Below are positions 1 to 7,735 of a stretch of DNA of 10,740 bases, one piece after another. Source of the DNA: JABSOG01 sp041583135 (lineage in GTDB: Bacteria; Pseudomonadota; Gammaproteobacteria; Enterobacterales; Alteromonadaceae); assembly GCA_041583135.1 (NCBI GenBank), contig JBFHGJ010000157.1, positions 1 to 10,740 of the forward strand, read 5' to 3'. Each line of letters begins with the position of its first letter. Positions within the stretch are counted from its first letter, which is position 1. Position numbers and translations under genes: made by a program. The notes under the pieces are model-generated. The model searched no databases, was not told the DNA's origin, and saw only the letters and a list, made by a program, of their open reading frames with translations.

Positions 1-74
1 AGCAGTTGTCTAAATTCGTCTAGACAGCCTTGTAGGTCGCCAACGAAGTAGCGTTCACCTTTAGTTGATGGCAT
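1..74 (-). CDS. apaH: Diadenosine tetraphosphatase ApaH, N-terminal fragment (cut by window edge)
   Basis: Only the first 24 codons are inside the window. The minus strand from 74 reads MPSTKGERYFVGDLQGCLDE and then FRQL. This matches the start of ApaH, the symmetrical Ap4A hydrolase that splits diadenosine tetraphosphate into two ADP. The segment YFVGDLQGC is the first metal-binding motif of the calcineurin-like phosphoesterases; the usual form is GDxHG, and here the histidine position is Gln, a form I recall in Vibrio and Shewanella relatives. The ATG at 74-72 lies inside the end of apaG in another frame, giving a 14-nt overlap that suggests translational coupling. The rest of the gene, including the remaining metal ligands, lies to the left of position 1. 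The identity rests on a short stretch but is backed by the conserved apaG-apaH order. Confidence 0.85.
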   Translation of the reverse strand, partial: MPSTKGERYFVGDLQGCLDEFRQL

Positions 75-444
75 TGGGCACCGACAACAAAAAGGCGGGG
101 ATCATTGCCAAAAACGGTTCGCCGTCGGACCATTCCATACCATAGTGACCTTCCATCGTACCTACCGGAGAGCTGAGCACCACACCTGAGGTATAGCGAT
201 ATTGCTGGGCAGGCGCTATGGTCGGTTGTTTGCCGACAACACCATCGCCATTGACTTCGATTTTGTCGTTGTCAGAGTTGGTAATAAGCCAGCGCCGTGT
301 TTTCAAGGTAACCGGTTCACTGGCTGTGTTGGTAATGCTAATCGTATAGGTAAAGACGTAACGATTGTCATTCGGCTCTGATTGTTCTTCGATATACTGG
401 GTTTCGACAGCAATGGCTATCGCTTGCTCAGGTCTGGTGTACAT
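61..444 (-). CDS. apaG: ApaG domain protein (Co2+/Mg2+ efflux-associated protein)
   Basis: This 127-residue protein belongs to the ApaG family, a small fibronectin-type-III-like beta-sandwich of about 125 residues. The family was linked to Co2+ resistance and Mg2+ efflux in Salmonella, but its biochemical activity is unsettled. Recognisable segments are YIEEQSEPNDNRYVFTYTI near residues 17-35, RRWLITN, the glycine-rich VNGDGVVGKQPTIAP, YTSGVVLSSPVGTMEGHYGM, and the C-terminal FLLSVPNAIN. I chose the ATG at 444-442 because it gives the family length and N-terminus. The same frame opens at an ATG at 504, but that would add 20 residues that do not resemble the family and would overlap rsmA by 47 nt. 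There is no clear Shine-Dalgarno at 444; the start lies 13 nt after the rsmA stop, so reinitiation is likely. It overlaps apaH downstream by 14 nt. Confidence 0.93.
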   Translation of the reverse strand: MYTRPEQAIAIAVETQYIEEQSEPNDNRYVFTYTISITNTASEPVTLKTRRWLITNSDNDKIEVNGDGVVGKQPTIAPAQQYRYTSGVVLSSPVGTMEGHYGMEWSDGEPFLAMIPAFLLSVPNAIN

Positions 445-457
445 AATAATGGTTATA

Positions 458-1273
458 TCACGATGATTTCGGGTGTTGTGCCAAATGGTTGGCCAGTGAA
501 ACAAAGTTGTCCAAAGTCAGGCTTTCCGGGCGCAAGCTCGAGTCGATACCCAACTGTTCGATGGCCTCGACATCAATGATGTTTTTCATGCAGTTACGCA
601 AGGTTTTGCGCCTTTGGTTGAAGGCTTCCAAACACACGGTATTGAGGGCTTTAATATCAATGGCATTGCGTTTATCGGCACTTTTAGGCAACAGGCGAAT
701 GACTGCCGAGTCCACTTTTGGTGGCGGATCAAACGAATCTGGCGGTACTTCAATGACCGGGATGCACTGACAGTAATATTGCGTCATCACGGTTAAACGG
801 CCAAAGGCTTTACTGCCCGGGGCTGCCACCATGCGGTTGACCACTTCTTTTTGCAACATAAAGTGCATTGATTCGATGTGCTCGGCGTATTCAAATAGAT
901 GAAACAGCAACGGCGTCGAAATATTGTAGGGCAGGTTGCCGAATACTTTGATTTTTTTGCCTTCGACCAACAGCTGTGAAAAATCGAAACGCAGGGCATC
1001 GGCTTGGTAAATGGTGAGCTTATCGGCCATTTTTGGGTGGCTTTTAAGTCTCTCGGCCAAGTCGCGGTCAAGCTCGACCACGTTAAGGTGGCTGGCCAAT
1101 TCGCAGACCGGTTCGGTGATGGCACCAAGGCCGGGGCCGATTTCTACCAATACATCATCTGGGCCTGGATTTATCGCTGCGACAATCCGGTCGATGATCA
1201 TGTGGTCATTTAAAAAGTTTTGACCAAAGCGTTTACGGGCGCGGTGACCTTGGGTTACTTGTCGGTTACTCAA
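458..1273 (-). CDS. rsmA: 16S rRNA (adenine1518-N6/adenine1519-N6)-dimethyltransferase RsmA (KsgA)
   Basis: This 271-residue enzyme is the SAM-dependent methyltransferase that dimethylates two adjacent adenines in helix 45 of 16S rRNA late in 30S assembly. Its loss gives kasugamycin resistance. Visible motifs are FGQNFLND at residues 16-23, the SAM-binding loop EIGPGLGAIT at 44-53, the acidic ribose contact ELD at 67-69, QADAL near 90-94, and the catalytic NLPYN at 113-117 that stacks the target adenine. FGRLTV and PPPKVDSAV follow in the C-terminal half. Length is typical of the family. The start is TTG at 1273-1271, preceded by AGGA about 8 nt upstream; no in-frame ATG precedes the FGQNFL motif, and the resulting N-terminus MSNRQVTQGHRARKRFGQNF is what the family expects. 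The start overlaps the end of pdxA by 8 nt. Confidence 0.97.
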   Translation of the reverse strand: MSNRQVTQGHRARKRFGQNFLNDHMIIDRIVAAINPGPDDVLVEIGPGLGAITEPVCELASHLNVVELDRDLAERLKSHPKMADKLTIYQADALRFDFSQLLVEGKKIKVFGNLPYNISTPLLFHLFEYAEHIESMHFMLQKEVVNRMVAAPGSKAFGRLTVMTQYYCQCIPVIEVPPDSFDPPPKVDSAVIRLLPKSADKRNAIDIKALNTVCLEAFNQRRKTLRNCMKNIIDVEAIEQLGIDSSLRPESLTLDNFVSLANHLAQHPKSS

Positions 1274-2270
1274 CTGTCTTGTCCTGTGTTTGTCTACTGG
1301 CCGCCATTTTTATGGCTTCATTTAGTGCGACCACAAAACTGCCGGGGCATGCTTTGCCGGTACCGGCAAGCTCAAGCGCAGTGCCATGATCAACCGAGGT
1401 GCGAATAAACGGCAAACCTAAGGTGATGTTCATCGCCTCGCCAAAGCCTTTGTATTTCAATACCGGCAATCCTTGGTCGTGATACATCGATAATACGGCA
1501 TCGCAGTCGTGTAGGTATTTATCCTGAAACAGGGTGTCGGCCGGTAAAGGGCCTACCAGATCCAAACCTTGTTCACGCAGATGTTCAAGAGCGGGAATGA
1601 TGGTCTGTTGTTCTTCTTTACCTAGGGTGCCGCCTTCACCGGCATGAGGATTTAAGCCGCAAACATAAATGCGCGGCTTGGCAATGCCAAATTTTTCTTT
1701 TAACTCATCGTGCAATATCTGGGTGATTTTGACGACTCTGTCATAGGTGATGGCTTTTGATACGTATGCCAGCGGTAAGTGGGTTGTCACCAGCGCGACT
1801 CTAAGCCCTTCGGTCGCCAGCATCATTACCACATCAGGGGTGTTGGCGTGCTGGGCAAAATACTCGGTGTGACCACTAAAGGCGGTGCCTGATTTGTTGA
1901 TGATCTCTTTGTGCACAGGGCCTGTTACGACGGCTGAAAATTCGCCATCGCAGTTTTTTTCACAAGCAAAGCGCAAGGTCTCGACAACGTACGGGCCATT
2001 GTTGGCATTTAGCTCACCCGGTACTACCGGCTCTTGTACTGCAATCGGGGCAATGGTCAAGGTGCCTTTAGTTTGCGCTTGGGCCGGTGCGGCCGGGTCG
2101 TATTGGCGTAAGGTCAACGGTAGATTAAGCATTGCCGCACGCGCTTGAAGCACTGCCGGGTCTGCACAGACCACCAGTTCCACTGGCCAGTCTTGCTGCG
2201 CCAGTGCTACGGTGATGTCAGGACCGATACCGGCAGGTTCACCCGGGGTAATTGCAATTCGCTGGATCAT
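1266..2270 (-). CDS. pdxA: 4-hydroxythreonine-4-phosphate dehydrogenase PdxA
   Basis: This 334-residue NAD-dependent cytosolic enzyme oxidises 4-phosphohydroxy-L-threonine. The product decarboxylates to 3-amino-2-oxopropyl phosphate, which PdxJ uses in the DXP-dependent pyridoxal phosphate pathway. Diagnostic segments are ITPGEPAGIGPDI at residues 7-19, VTGPVHKEIINKSG and FSGHTEYFAQ in the middle, and VCGLNPHAGEGG, GPLPADTLF and YHDQGLPVLKYKGFGEAMN further on. The C-terminal TSVDHGTALELAGTG completes the signature. The conserved histidines in the NPHAG and YHDQG segments fit the metal ligands of the family. The ATG at 2270 has a good Shine-Dalgarno (GAGGAAAG) ending 2 nt upstream, with AGGA about 6 nt away. 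The gene follows surA by 17 nt, and its end overlaps the TTG start of rsmA, as in the conserved enterobacterial-type order. Confidence 0.97.
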   Translation of the reverse strand: MIQRIAITPGEPAGIGPDITVALAQQDWPVELVVCADPAVLQARAAMLNLPLTLRQYDPAAPAQAQTKGTLTIAPIAVQEPVVPGELNANNGPYVVETLRFACEKNCDGEFSAVVTGPVHKEIINKSGTAFSGHTEYFAQHANTPDVVMMLATEGLRVALVTTHLPLAYVSKAITYDRVVKITQILHDELKEKFGIAKPRIYVCGLNPHAGEGGTLGKEEQQTIIPALEHLREQGLDLVGPLPADTLFQDKYLHDCDAVLSMYHDQGLPVLKYKGFGEAMNITLGLPFIRTSVDHGTALELAGTGKACPGSFVVALNEAIKMAASRQTQDKTVE

Positions 2271-2287
2271 AACTTTCCTCTTAGCCC

Positions 2288-3580
2288 TTAGCTTTCAGGC
2301 AGGATCTCCACATAAGACTGTGCACGAATTTCGTGATACCAGTTCTCTACTTCTTCGTTAAATTTACGATTGAAGATCATACGGTAAGCCTGTTCGCGTT
2401 TGCGCTGCTCGGTGGCATCTTGTGTACGACGGCCAAGTACTTCGACAATGTGCCAGCCGAAGTTAGTGCGAAACGGCTCACTGATCTCGCCGATAGGCAG
2501 GCTTTCGACTTTTTCTTTGTATACCGGATCGAAGATCTTAGGCTCTACCCAATCAATCAGGCCACCCAACAAGGCTGAACCCGGGTCTTCGGAGTATTCT
2601 TTGGCCAGTGCTTCAAAGGTTTTTTCGCCGCTTTTGATTTGGGCGGTAAATTGTTTGAGCATCTCTTTGGCTTTATCGTCAGAGAGGATAATCGACGGCT
2701 GGATCAGGATATGGCGGCTTTTCACTTCTTGGACTTCAACGGTCTGGCGACCTTTGATGTCGAAGATGGTAAGGATGTGGAAACCGGCACCGGATTGCAC
2801 AGGACCTATGATATCGCCCTTGTTCTTACCTTTGATGGCTTTGGCAAACAGGCTTGGCATTTCATTGACGCTCATATAGCCCATATCACCACCTTCCAAG
2901 GCTCTTGAACCAGCTGAGGCGGTCATGGCCAGCTGTTTAAAGTTTTCACCGCCTTCTAGGGCTGTGACGACATTTTGTGCTTGCTCTTTGGCGGCGGCAA
3001 GTTGCTGATCGCTCGGGTTGCCCGGCAGTGAGATCAGAATATGGCCTAAGTTGAATTCTTCATTTTGCCCGCCGTGTTCTTCGAGCAGCTTGAGCAAGGT
3101 ATCGACTTCTTGCGGGCCGATGTAGACGCGACGACGAACACTGCCGTTTTTGACTTCATTGATGGTCAGTTCATCTCTGAGTTCTTCGCGGTATTGCTCG
3201 TAGGTATCGCCTGAGTTCAGTACGCTTTGGCGCAATTGCTCGACACTGATGTTTTCACCGGCAGCAATGCGCTCTATCGCCTGTTCAAGTTGGGCATCGC
3301 TGATCTTAAAGCCCATGTTTTGTGCCATCTGCAACTGAATGCGGCGTAGCACCAACTGGTCGATAACGGTAGATTTAAGCTCATCCTCGGGCGGTAGTGG
3401 CTGGCCCGACTTTTGCGCGTTTGTCTTGACTCGCTTGATGGTCTCAGTCACTTCTGATTGCAACACCACGCCGGTATCGACAATGGCGACCACTTTGTCT
3501 ACCAGTTTAGGCTGAGCGAAACTACTTGAGGCGAATAGGAGACCGCCTGCGATTAATGTTGCTATCTGCTTTAAATTCAT
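2288..3580 (-). CDS. surA: Periplasmic chaperone and peptidyl-prolyl isomerase SurA
   Basis: This 430-residue protein carries unfolded outer-membrane proteins across the periplasm to the BAM complex; LptD, encoded just upstream, is one of its best-known clients. Residues 1-22 form a signal peptide with a hydrophobic core (ATLIAGGLLFA) and an SSSFA cleavage site before QPKLVDKVVAIVD. An N-terminal chaperone domain runs to about residue 170. Two parvulin domains follow, the first starting near NLGHILISLP (H180) and the second near SRHILIQPS (H290). GGDMGYM and GGLIDWV are the matching glycine-rich loops. A short C-terminal helix ends in EILPES. The 53-nt gap after lptD holds a weak possible promoter (TTGGCC, 18 nt, TATACA, minus strand), so surA may also be transcribed separately. 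GAAAGA about 12 nt upstream of the ATG is only a weak Shine-Dalgarno. Confidence 0.97.
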   Translation of the reverse strand: MNLKQIATLIAGGLLFASSSFAQPKLVDKVVAIVDTGVVLQSEVTETIKRVKTNAQKSGQPLPPEDELKSTVIDQLVLRRIQLQMAQNMGFKISDAQLEQAIERIAAGENISVEQLRQSVLNSGDTYEQYREELRDELTINEVKNGSVRRRVYIGPQEVDTLLKLLEEHGGQNEEFNLGHILISLPGNPSDQQLAAAKEQAQNVVTALEGGENFKQLAMTASAGSRALEGGDMGYMSVNEMPSLFAKAIKGKNKGDIIGPVQSGAGFHILTIFDIKGRQTVEVQEVKSRHILIQPSIILSDDKAKEMLKQFTAQIKSGEKTFEALAKEYSEDPGSALLGGLIDWVEPKIFDPVYKEKVESLPIGEISEPFRTNFGWHIVEVLGRRTQDATEQRKREQAYRMIFNRKFNEEVENWYHEIRAQSYVEILPES

Positions 3581-3633
3581 ACGCTAAACATTCTTTCAAT
3601 TGTATAGTTTGCTTGTACTTAAATGGCCAAGCA

Positions 3634-5889
3634 CTACTGGTTTAAAAAGTAAGGGCGACGGTAGCCGAATATGCCTTGTTGCAGCATATCTGATACATCC
3701 AAACCGCCATCGCCGCCAAATCCTTTGATCACCAACTGCAAAGAGATACCAGAGTCGAAACTGTTCGATACGCCCATGCTCTGGTTGACTTGTTGCTCAA
3801 AATTGGTGTTGAGGTTGCGGCGACTGACTAATCGCAGCGCCCAACAGCAAGACTCATATTGCAGCCCGACATAACTGTCGATGCTTCTGTCTTCACTGAG
3901 GTCGCGGTAATAGCCGCTGACAAAGTGCCAACTGTCGGCCAGCTTAAAGCTGGTGACCAGCCCCAATTGCTCGATTTTATGTCCTGAGACATCGCGAGTA
4001 TAACGATGGTTCAATTGAGCCAGCTTATTTTTATCCGCTCGGTAATCTATGGTCAAGTTAGACTTACTGACTTGATTGTTGCCGGTGTCATATTGCACAT
4101 TGGCGTTGAAATACCATTTTTTCGATAAATGGACGAATACTTCACCCGCCAAAGCCGACTTTGAACTGGTGCGCTGAGGGTCGTTTTCACCCAATACTTT
4201 GTGCTCGCTTTGTAGATAGTATATCTGGCCGAAGCTCAAGCGCATCAGTTCTTCATTTTTGGCGTTGATAAAACGACTGGTCGCGCCTAAAGTCATCTGG
4301 TTGGCATCGACGATGCGATCAAGGCCGCTGTAACGGTTGTCTCTAAACAGGCCGTAGTAATCATCTTGCAATCTGGTGCTGTCAAAAAAGGCAATTTTCG
4401 ACTGATCTTTATAGGGCACATACAAATATTGCAACTGTGGTTCGAAGGTCTGAATGCCGTCGTAGCTGAAAATTTTCGCTTCACGCTCAAAATTGAGTTG
4501 GCCGTGCATTCTGAATTTGGGCAAGGTGCGGTTGATCTTGTCGTCTTCTTGTACCAGCGGGTCGCGGTAATGTTGGCGATAATAGGTTTGCAATAAGGCA
4601 AGCTCGGAATTAAAACGCCATGCCAAATCGCTGTAGTCTAAGCTCAGCGAAGGCTCAATATGAATGCGTGTGCCCCTATCGACTTGAGCATCGTTATTGC
4701 GAAAGTGGCTGAATTCACCCCACCAGTTGAATTTTAAGTTGCCCAGGCTATAGGCCTGTCTATTGCTCAACTCCAGTTGCGGCACGGTTTGATAGGACGA
4801 AGGATGGAGGCCGAGCACTTGAAAGTTTTGCACTCTCAATGCCGCATCGATATTGTTGGCAAAATAACTGAACTCCACCTGTTGATTGACTTGAGTGTCG
4901 GTCGAGTCTTGATGATTTGAACCTAAGTCGGTCAAGTAGGCATCATCACTGAGCTGGGTAAAATCGACATAGGCCCTCAGGTTATCGCCGTATTGGCCAT
5001 TGTGTTGCCAATGCACCAAATGACGCGAATTAAGCGTCGGGCGCTCGTCGTCGCTTGGCATGTAATGGAGATCAATCAGCCCTTGGGAGTCTTCATTTAA
5101 ATAGCGAAATTCGGTTTGCAGTTGTACGCCCCGGTTGGTCATTAGCCTTGGGGTGATGGTGGCGTCCATATCTTTGTCGATATTCCAATACCAAGGTGCA
5201 CTGAGTTCAATGCCGAGCTTGGTCGAACTGGTGACCCGTGGATACAAAAAGCCGGTTTTGCGCCTGTTGTCCAAAGGAAAGGTGAGGTAGGGGATATACA
5301 TCACTGGGGTGTCGTTGATACGAATCGCTGCGTTGTGGGCTGCGCCCCAGCCTTCTTGTGAAGATAACGTGATCTTTTCCGCCGACAGTTGCCAGCCGTT
5401 ATCATCGACCGGACATGTGGTGAAGGTGGCTTCTTTCAAGACTACAAGGGATTCCTTGCTGACTTCTAGTAAGTCGGCTTTACCGCGACCGGCGCTTTGA
5501 TTGAGTTTGTATTTGGCCTGCTCTAGTTTGACCTGATAGTTATTAAGACTGGCTTGAAAGTTTTTGCTGTTGACGTTGACCACTTCGTTTTGATAGGTGA
5601 TATCGCCGCTGGCCTTTACCGATTTTTGTGAGCGTGAAAACTCAGCTGTGTCGCTTCTGACCGCCATTTGCTTGGCGCAAATGCTGACATCACCGCGAAA
5701 ATCCGCCTGATCGTTTTGTTGCAGGTTAACTTTATCTGCCGAGATATGAACGACCTTATCACCTTCTGTCAATGGCTGGGCAGCACAAAGCGCGGTATTG
5801 GATTTTACCGTTGGTTGGGTATCGGCCACAGAGCTGGTTGAAAAGCCCAACAAAGCGCCCAGTATTGAGAGTTGAAAAAGGTGTTTCAT
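3634..5889 (-). CDS. lptD: LPS-assembly protein LptD (OstA/Imp)
   Basis: This 751-residue outer-membrane beta-barrel, with its LptE plug, inserts lipopolysaccharide into the outer leaflet. Residues 1-22 are a signal peptide (MKHLFQLSILGALLGFSTSS, then VA before DTQ). An OstA/LptA-like jellyroll covers roughly 45-180, including HISADKVNLQQ, DFRGDVSI and GRGKADLLEVS. The large barrel domain follows, with the conserved PYLTFPLDNRRKTGFLYP near its start. The cysteine pattern matches the family: C35 and C159 (TTCPV) at the N-terminal side and the pair C681-C682 (ESCCW) in the barrel, which form two interdomain disulfides in E. coli. C71 is an additional cysteine. An in-frame ATG at 5925 would add 12 residues, but it lacks a Shine-Dalgarno and spoils the signal peptide, so I prefer the ATG at 5889 with AAGG just upstream. 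It heads the minus-strand operon. Confidence 0.96.
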   Translation of the reverse strand: MKHLFQLSILGALLGFSTSSVADTQPTVKSNTALCAAQPLTEGDKVVHISADKVNLQQNDQADFRGDVSICAKQMAVRSDTAEFSRSQKSVKASGDITYQNEVVNVNSKNFQASLNNYQVKLEQAKYKLNQSAGRGKADLLEVSKESLVVLKEATFTTCPVDDNGWQLSAEKITLSSQEGWGAAHNAAIRINDTPVMYIPYLTFPLDNRRKTGFLYPRVTSSTKLGIELSAPWYWNIDKDMDATITPRLMTNRGVQLQTEFRYLNEDSQGLIDLHYMPSDDERPTLNSRHLVHWQHNGQYGDNLRAYVDFTQLSDDAYLTDLGSNHQDSTDTQVNQQVEFSYFANNIDAALRVQNFQVLGLHPSSYQTVPQLELSNRQAYSLGNLKFNWWGEFSHFRNNDAQVDRGTRIHIEPSLSLDYSDLAWRFNSELALLQTYYRQHYRDPLVQEDDKINRTLPKFRMHGQLNFEREAKIFSYDGIQTFEPQLQYLYVPYKDQSKIAFFDSTRLQDDYYGLFRDNRYSGLDRIVDANQMTLGATSRFINAKNEELMRLSFGQIYYLQSEHKVLGENDPQRTSSKSALAGEVFVHLSKKWYFNANVQYDTGNNQVSKSNLTIDYRADKNKLAQLNHRYTRDVSGHKIEQLGLVTSFKLADSWHFVSGYYRDLSEDRSIDSYVGLQYESCCWALRLVSRRNLNTNFEQQVNQSMGVSNSFDSGISLQLVIKGFGGDGGLDVSDMLQQGIFGYRRPYFLNQ

Positions 5890-5934
5890 CGAGCCTTCGC
5901 TGGAGCAATCAAAAAAAGCGGTCATTCACACAAA

Positions 5935-5963
5935 AAACGCACAGAAATAGCGGGGCGTATAAT
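5935..5963 (+). promoter_or_regulatory. Possible promoter for amgK-murU-djlA in the divergent lptD/amgK intergenic region
   Basis: The 149-nt gap between the divergent starts (5890-6038) must hold promoters for both directions. On the plus strand there is a perfect TATAAT at 5958-5963. The hexamer 17 nt upstream (AAACGC at 5935-5940) is a poor -35, so this is a weak or activator-dependent call. Transcription would begin near 5970, giving a leader of about 70 nt before the GTG at 6039. On the minus strand the same AT-rich stretch reads TTGATTTATTATAC, with a poor -35 (TTAGCA) about 18 nt upstream of TATTAT, and could serve lptD. I see no convincing sigma-E type element, although lptD is a sigma-E target in E. 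coli. Confidence 0.35.
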
Positions 5964-6038
5964 AAATCAATTTTCATTACAGTGCTAATCCGATATAGTC
6001 CTTTGCAGTTGTTTTTTGTAAATAAAGGGCATTTTGTC

Positions 6039-7055
6039 GTGGATTTAAACAATGACCCGCGAATTATAGGGCTAAAAGCCTATCTGTCGGACTGTTTTGG
6101 CGGCGCGGCGATTGAACTTTCCGTTGTATCTGGCGATGCCAGCTTCCGTCGTTATTTCCGCTTTGTCCATCAAGGGCATTCATATATCGGCGTAGACGCG
6201 CCCCCTGACAAAGAAGACAGCAAACCTTTTGTTGAGATCTCAAACGCCTACGGTGAGCGTGGCTTGTCCGTACCAAAAGTGCTTCATTATGATTTACAGT
6301 TAGGCTACATGTGTCTGTCGGACTTAGGCGATAATCTTTTATTGCCGGCATTAAACGAAAATACGGTAGAGGGCTATTACCGCAAAGCGTTGGCTCTGTT
6401 ACCTGATATTGCCGCTGTCAGCAAAACCGCTTCGGGCGATTTACCGCCTTATGATGAAGCGTTATTACGCAATGAAATGCAACTATTCAACGACTGGTTG
6501 TTACCTTATCACCTGCAAGTCAAACTGTCTGCAGACGAGCAGTTGCTTATCGACAATGTGTTCAGCTCGTTGGTTGATAATGCCTTGGCCCAGCCGCAAG
6601 TTGGCGTGCATCGTGACTTTCATTCCCGCAACCTGATGATTTTGGCCGATGACAGCGTGGCGACCATCGATTATCAAGACGCGGTTGTCGGCGCGTTAAC
6701 GTATGATGCGGTATCTTTATTGCGCGACTGTTATATCGTGTGGCCGGATGAGTTGGTTTATCGTCAGTTGTTGGGCTTTAAGCAGCTGATGAGCGAGTCT
6801 ATCGCCGGGCTGACGGACGTCAGTGATGAAACCTTTATTCGTTGGTTTGATTTGATGGGCTTACAACGCCATATCAAAGTATGCGGTATATTTGCACGGT
6901 TGTACTATCGTGACGGCAAAGCCGGATACTTGCAGGATATTCCACGGGTGATGGATTATGTGATAGCCGTTGGCGAGAAATATCCTGAGTTTGCCGATTT
7001 TGTCGCACTGTTACGGCAAAAATTCAAACCCTTGCTGCTGGCAAAGGCGGTGTAA
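6039..7055 (+). CDS. amgK: N-acetylmuramate/N-acetylglucosamine anomeric kinase AmgK
   Basis: This 338-residue cytosolic kinase of the aminoglycoside phosphotransferase fold phosphorylates MurNAc (and GlcNAc) at the anomeric carbon, the first step of the MurNAc recycling route that bypasses de novo UDP-MurNAc synthesis. The N-terminal lobe has SGDASFRRYFRF, typical of AmgK-like proteins. The catalytic segment is VHRDFHSRNLMI, with H191, D193 and N198, followed by the metal-binding IDYQDAVVG (D211, D214). I placed the start at GTG 6039-6041 because AAAGGG lies 9 nt upstream and the length and N-terminus VDLNNDPRIIGLKAYL then fit the family. The frame is open back to 5772, but that extension runs antisense through the lptD signal peptide and is not protein-like. 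The stop overlaps the murU start (TAATG). The amgK-murU pairing is also known from Pseudomonas, where it bypasses the fosfomycin-sensitive MurA step. Confidence 0.93.
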   Translation: MDLNNDPRIIGLKAYLSDCFGGAAIELSVVSGDASFRRYFRFVHQGHSYIGVDAPPDKEDSKPFVEISNAYGERGLSVPKVLHYDLQLGYMCLSDLGDNLLLPALNENTVEGYYRKALALLPDIAAVSKTASGDLPPYDEALLRNEMQLFNDWLLPYHLQVKLSADEQLLIDNVFSSLVDNALAQPQVGVHRDFHSRNLMILADDSVATIDYQDAVVGALTYDAVSLLRDCYIVWPDELVYRQLLGFKQLMSESIAGLTDVSDETFIRWFDLMGLQRHIKVCGIFARLYYRDGKAGYLQDIPRVMDYVIAVGEKYPEFADFVALLRQKFKPLLLAKAV

Positions 7056-7735
7056 TGCGGGCAATGATCTTAGCCGCCGGTCGTGGTGAGCGCATGAAGC
7101 CTTTGACCGACCACTGTCCGAAACCACTCTTAGCACTGGCCGGTAAGCCACTGATGGTGTATCACATTGAAAAACTGGTGGCTTTAGGGATCCGCGATAT
7201 CGTGATCAACTCTGCTTGGCTGAGCGAACAAATACAAAGTCAAATCGCTGATGGCAGCGCTTTTGGCGCGAATGTGAGCCACTCCGTTGAGCACGAGGGC
7301 GGGCTTGAAACCGCAGGCGGTATCATCAAAGCGCTACCACTGCTCGGTGAGGAACCTTTCATTGTTGTCAATGGTGATATTTGGACCGACTATGATTTTG
7401 CTCACTTGCCCCAGCAGTTGCCCGATAGCTTGGCACATTTGGTTTTTGTCGATAACCCCGAGCACAATGAGGCAGGAGATTTTGCCATCACACATGGCAA
7501 AGTGTGTCAAAACAGCGAGCCGAAATATACCTTTAGTGGCATTGCCGTGTATCGACCTGAGTTATTTGCCGGTTGCAAAGTTGAAAAGGCGCCGCTACCA
7601 CCACTTTGGCGACGTTATATGGATGACGGACTGATTGGCGGGGAGCTTTATCACGGCCTATGGACAGATGTTGGCACGCCCATACGACTACAACAACTTG
7701 AGCAGCAGTTAAGCGGAGGGACACATGTGGGGTAA
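7055..7735 (+). CDS. murU: N-acetylmuramate alpha-1-phosphate uridylyltransferase MurU
   Basis: This 226-residue nucleotidyltransferase converts MurNAc-1-phosphate plus UTP to UDP-MurNAc, completing the recycling route begun by AmgK. Residues 1-25 carry the sugar-nucleotidyltransferase signature (LAAGRGERMKPLT, then CPKPLL with the conserved lysine). EGGLETAGGI and VVNGDIW follow, with N106-G107-D108 including the Asp expected to bind Mg2+. Near the C-terminus WTDVGTP supplies the second conserved Asp. The length and the short C-terminus separate it from the larger glucose-1-phosphate thymidylyl- and uridylyltransferases. The ATG overlaps the amgK stop by one base, with AAGGCGG in the end of amgK as Shine-Dalgarno, so translation is probably coupled. 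The gene end overlaps djlA by 11 nt. Members are often annotated generically as nucleotidyltransferase; the amgK neighbour supports the MurU call. Confidence 0.92.
   Translation: MRAMILAAGRGERMKPLTDHCPKPLLALAGKPLMVYHIEKLVALGIRDIVINSAWLSEQIQSQIADGSAFGANVSHSVEHEGGLETAGGIIKALPLLGEEPFIVVNGDIWTDYDFAHLPQQLPDSLAHLVFVDNPEHNEAGDFAITHGKVCQNSEPKYTFSGIAVYRPELFAGCKVEKAPLPPLWRRYMDDGLIGGELYHGLWTDVGTPIRLQQLEQQLSGGTHVG

Noticed and set aside
445..504. Longer ApaG start at 504
   Set aside because: It would overlap rsmA by 47 nt and add 20 residues without family similarity; the ATG at 444 gives the normal N-terminus.
4293..4601. 102-codon frame on the same strand inside lptD
   Set aside because: It is an alternative frame of a clear lptD coding sequence with skewed composition and no start signal.
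5772..6038. N-terminal extension of AmgK to the ATG at 5772
   Set aside because: The added segment is antisense to the lptD signal peptide, crosses the promoter region and has no family resemblance. GTG at 6039 has a good Shine-Dalgarno and gives the family length.
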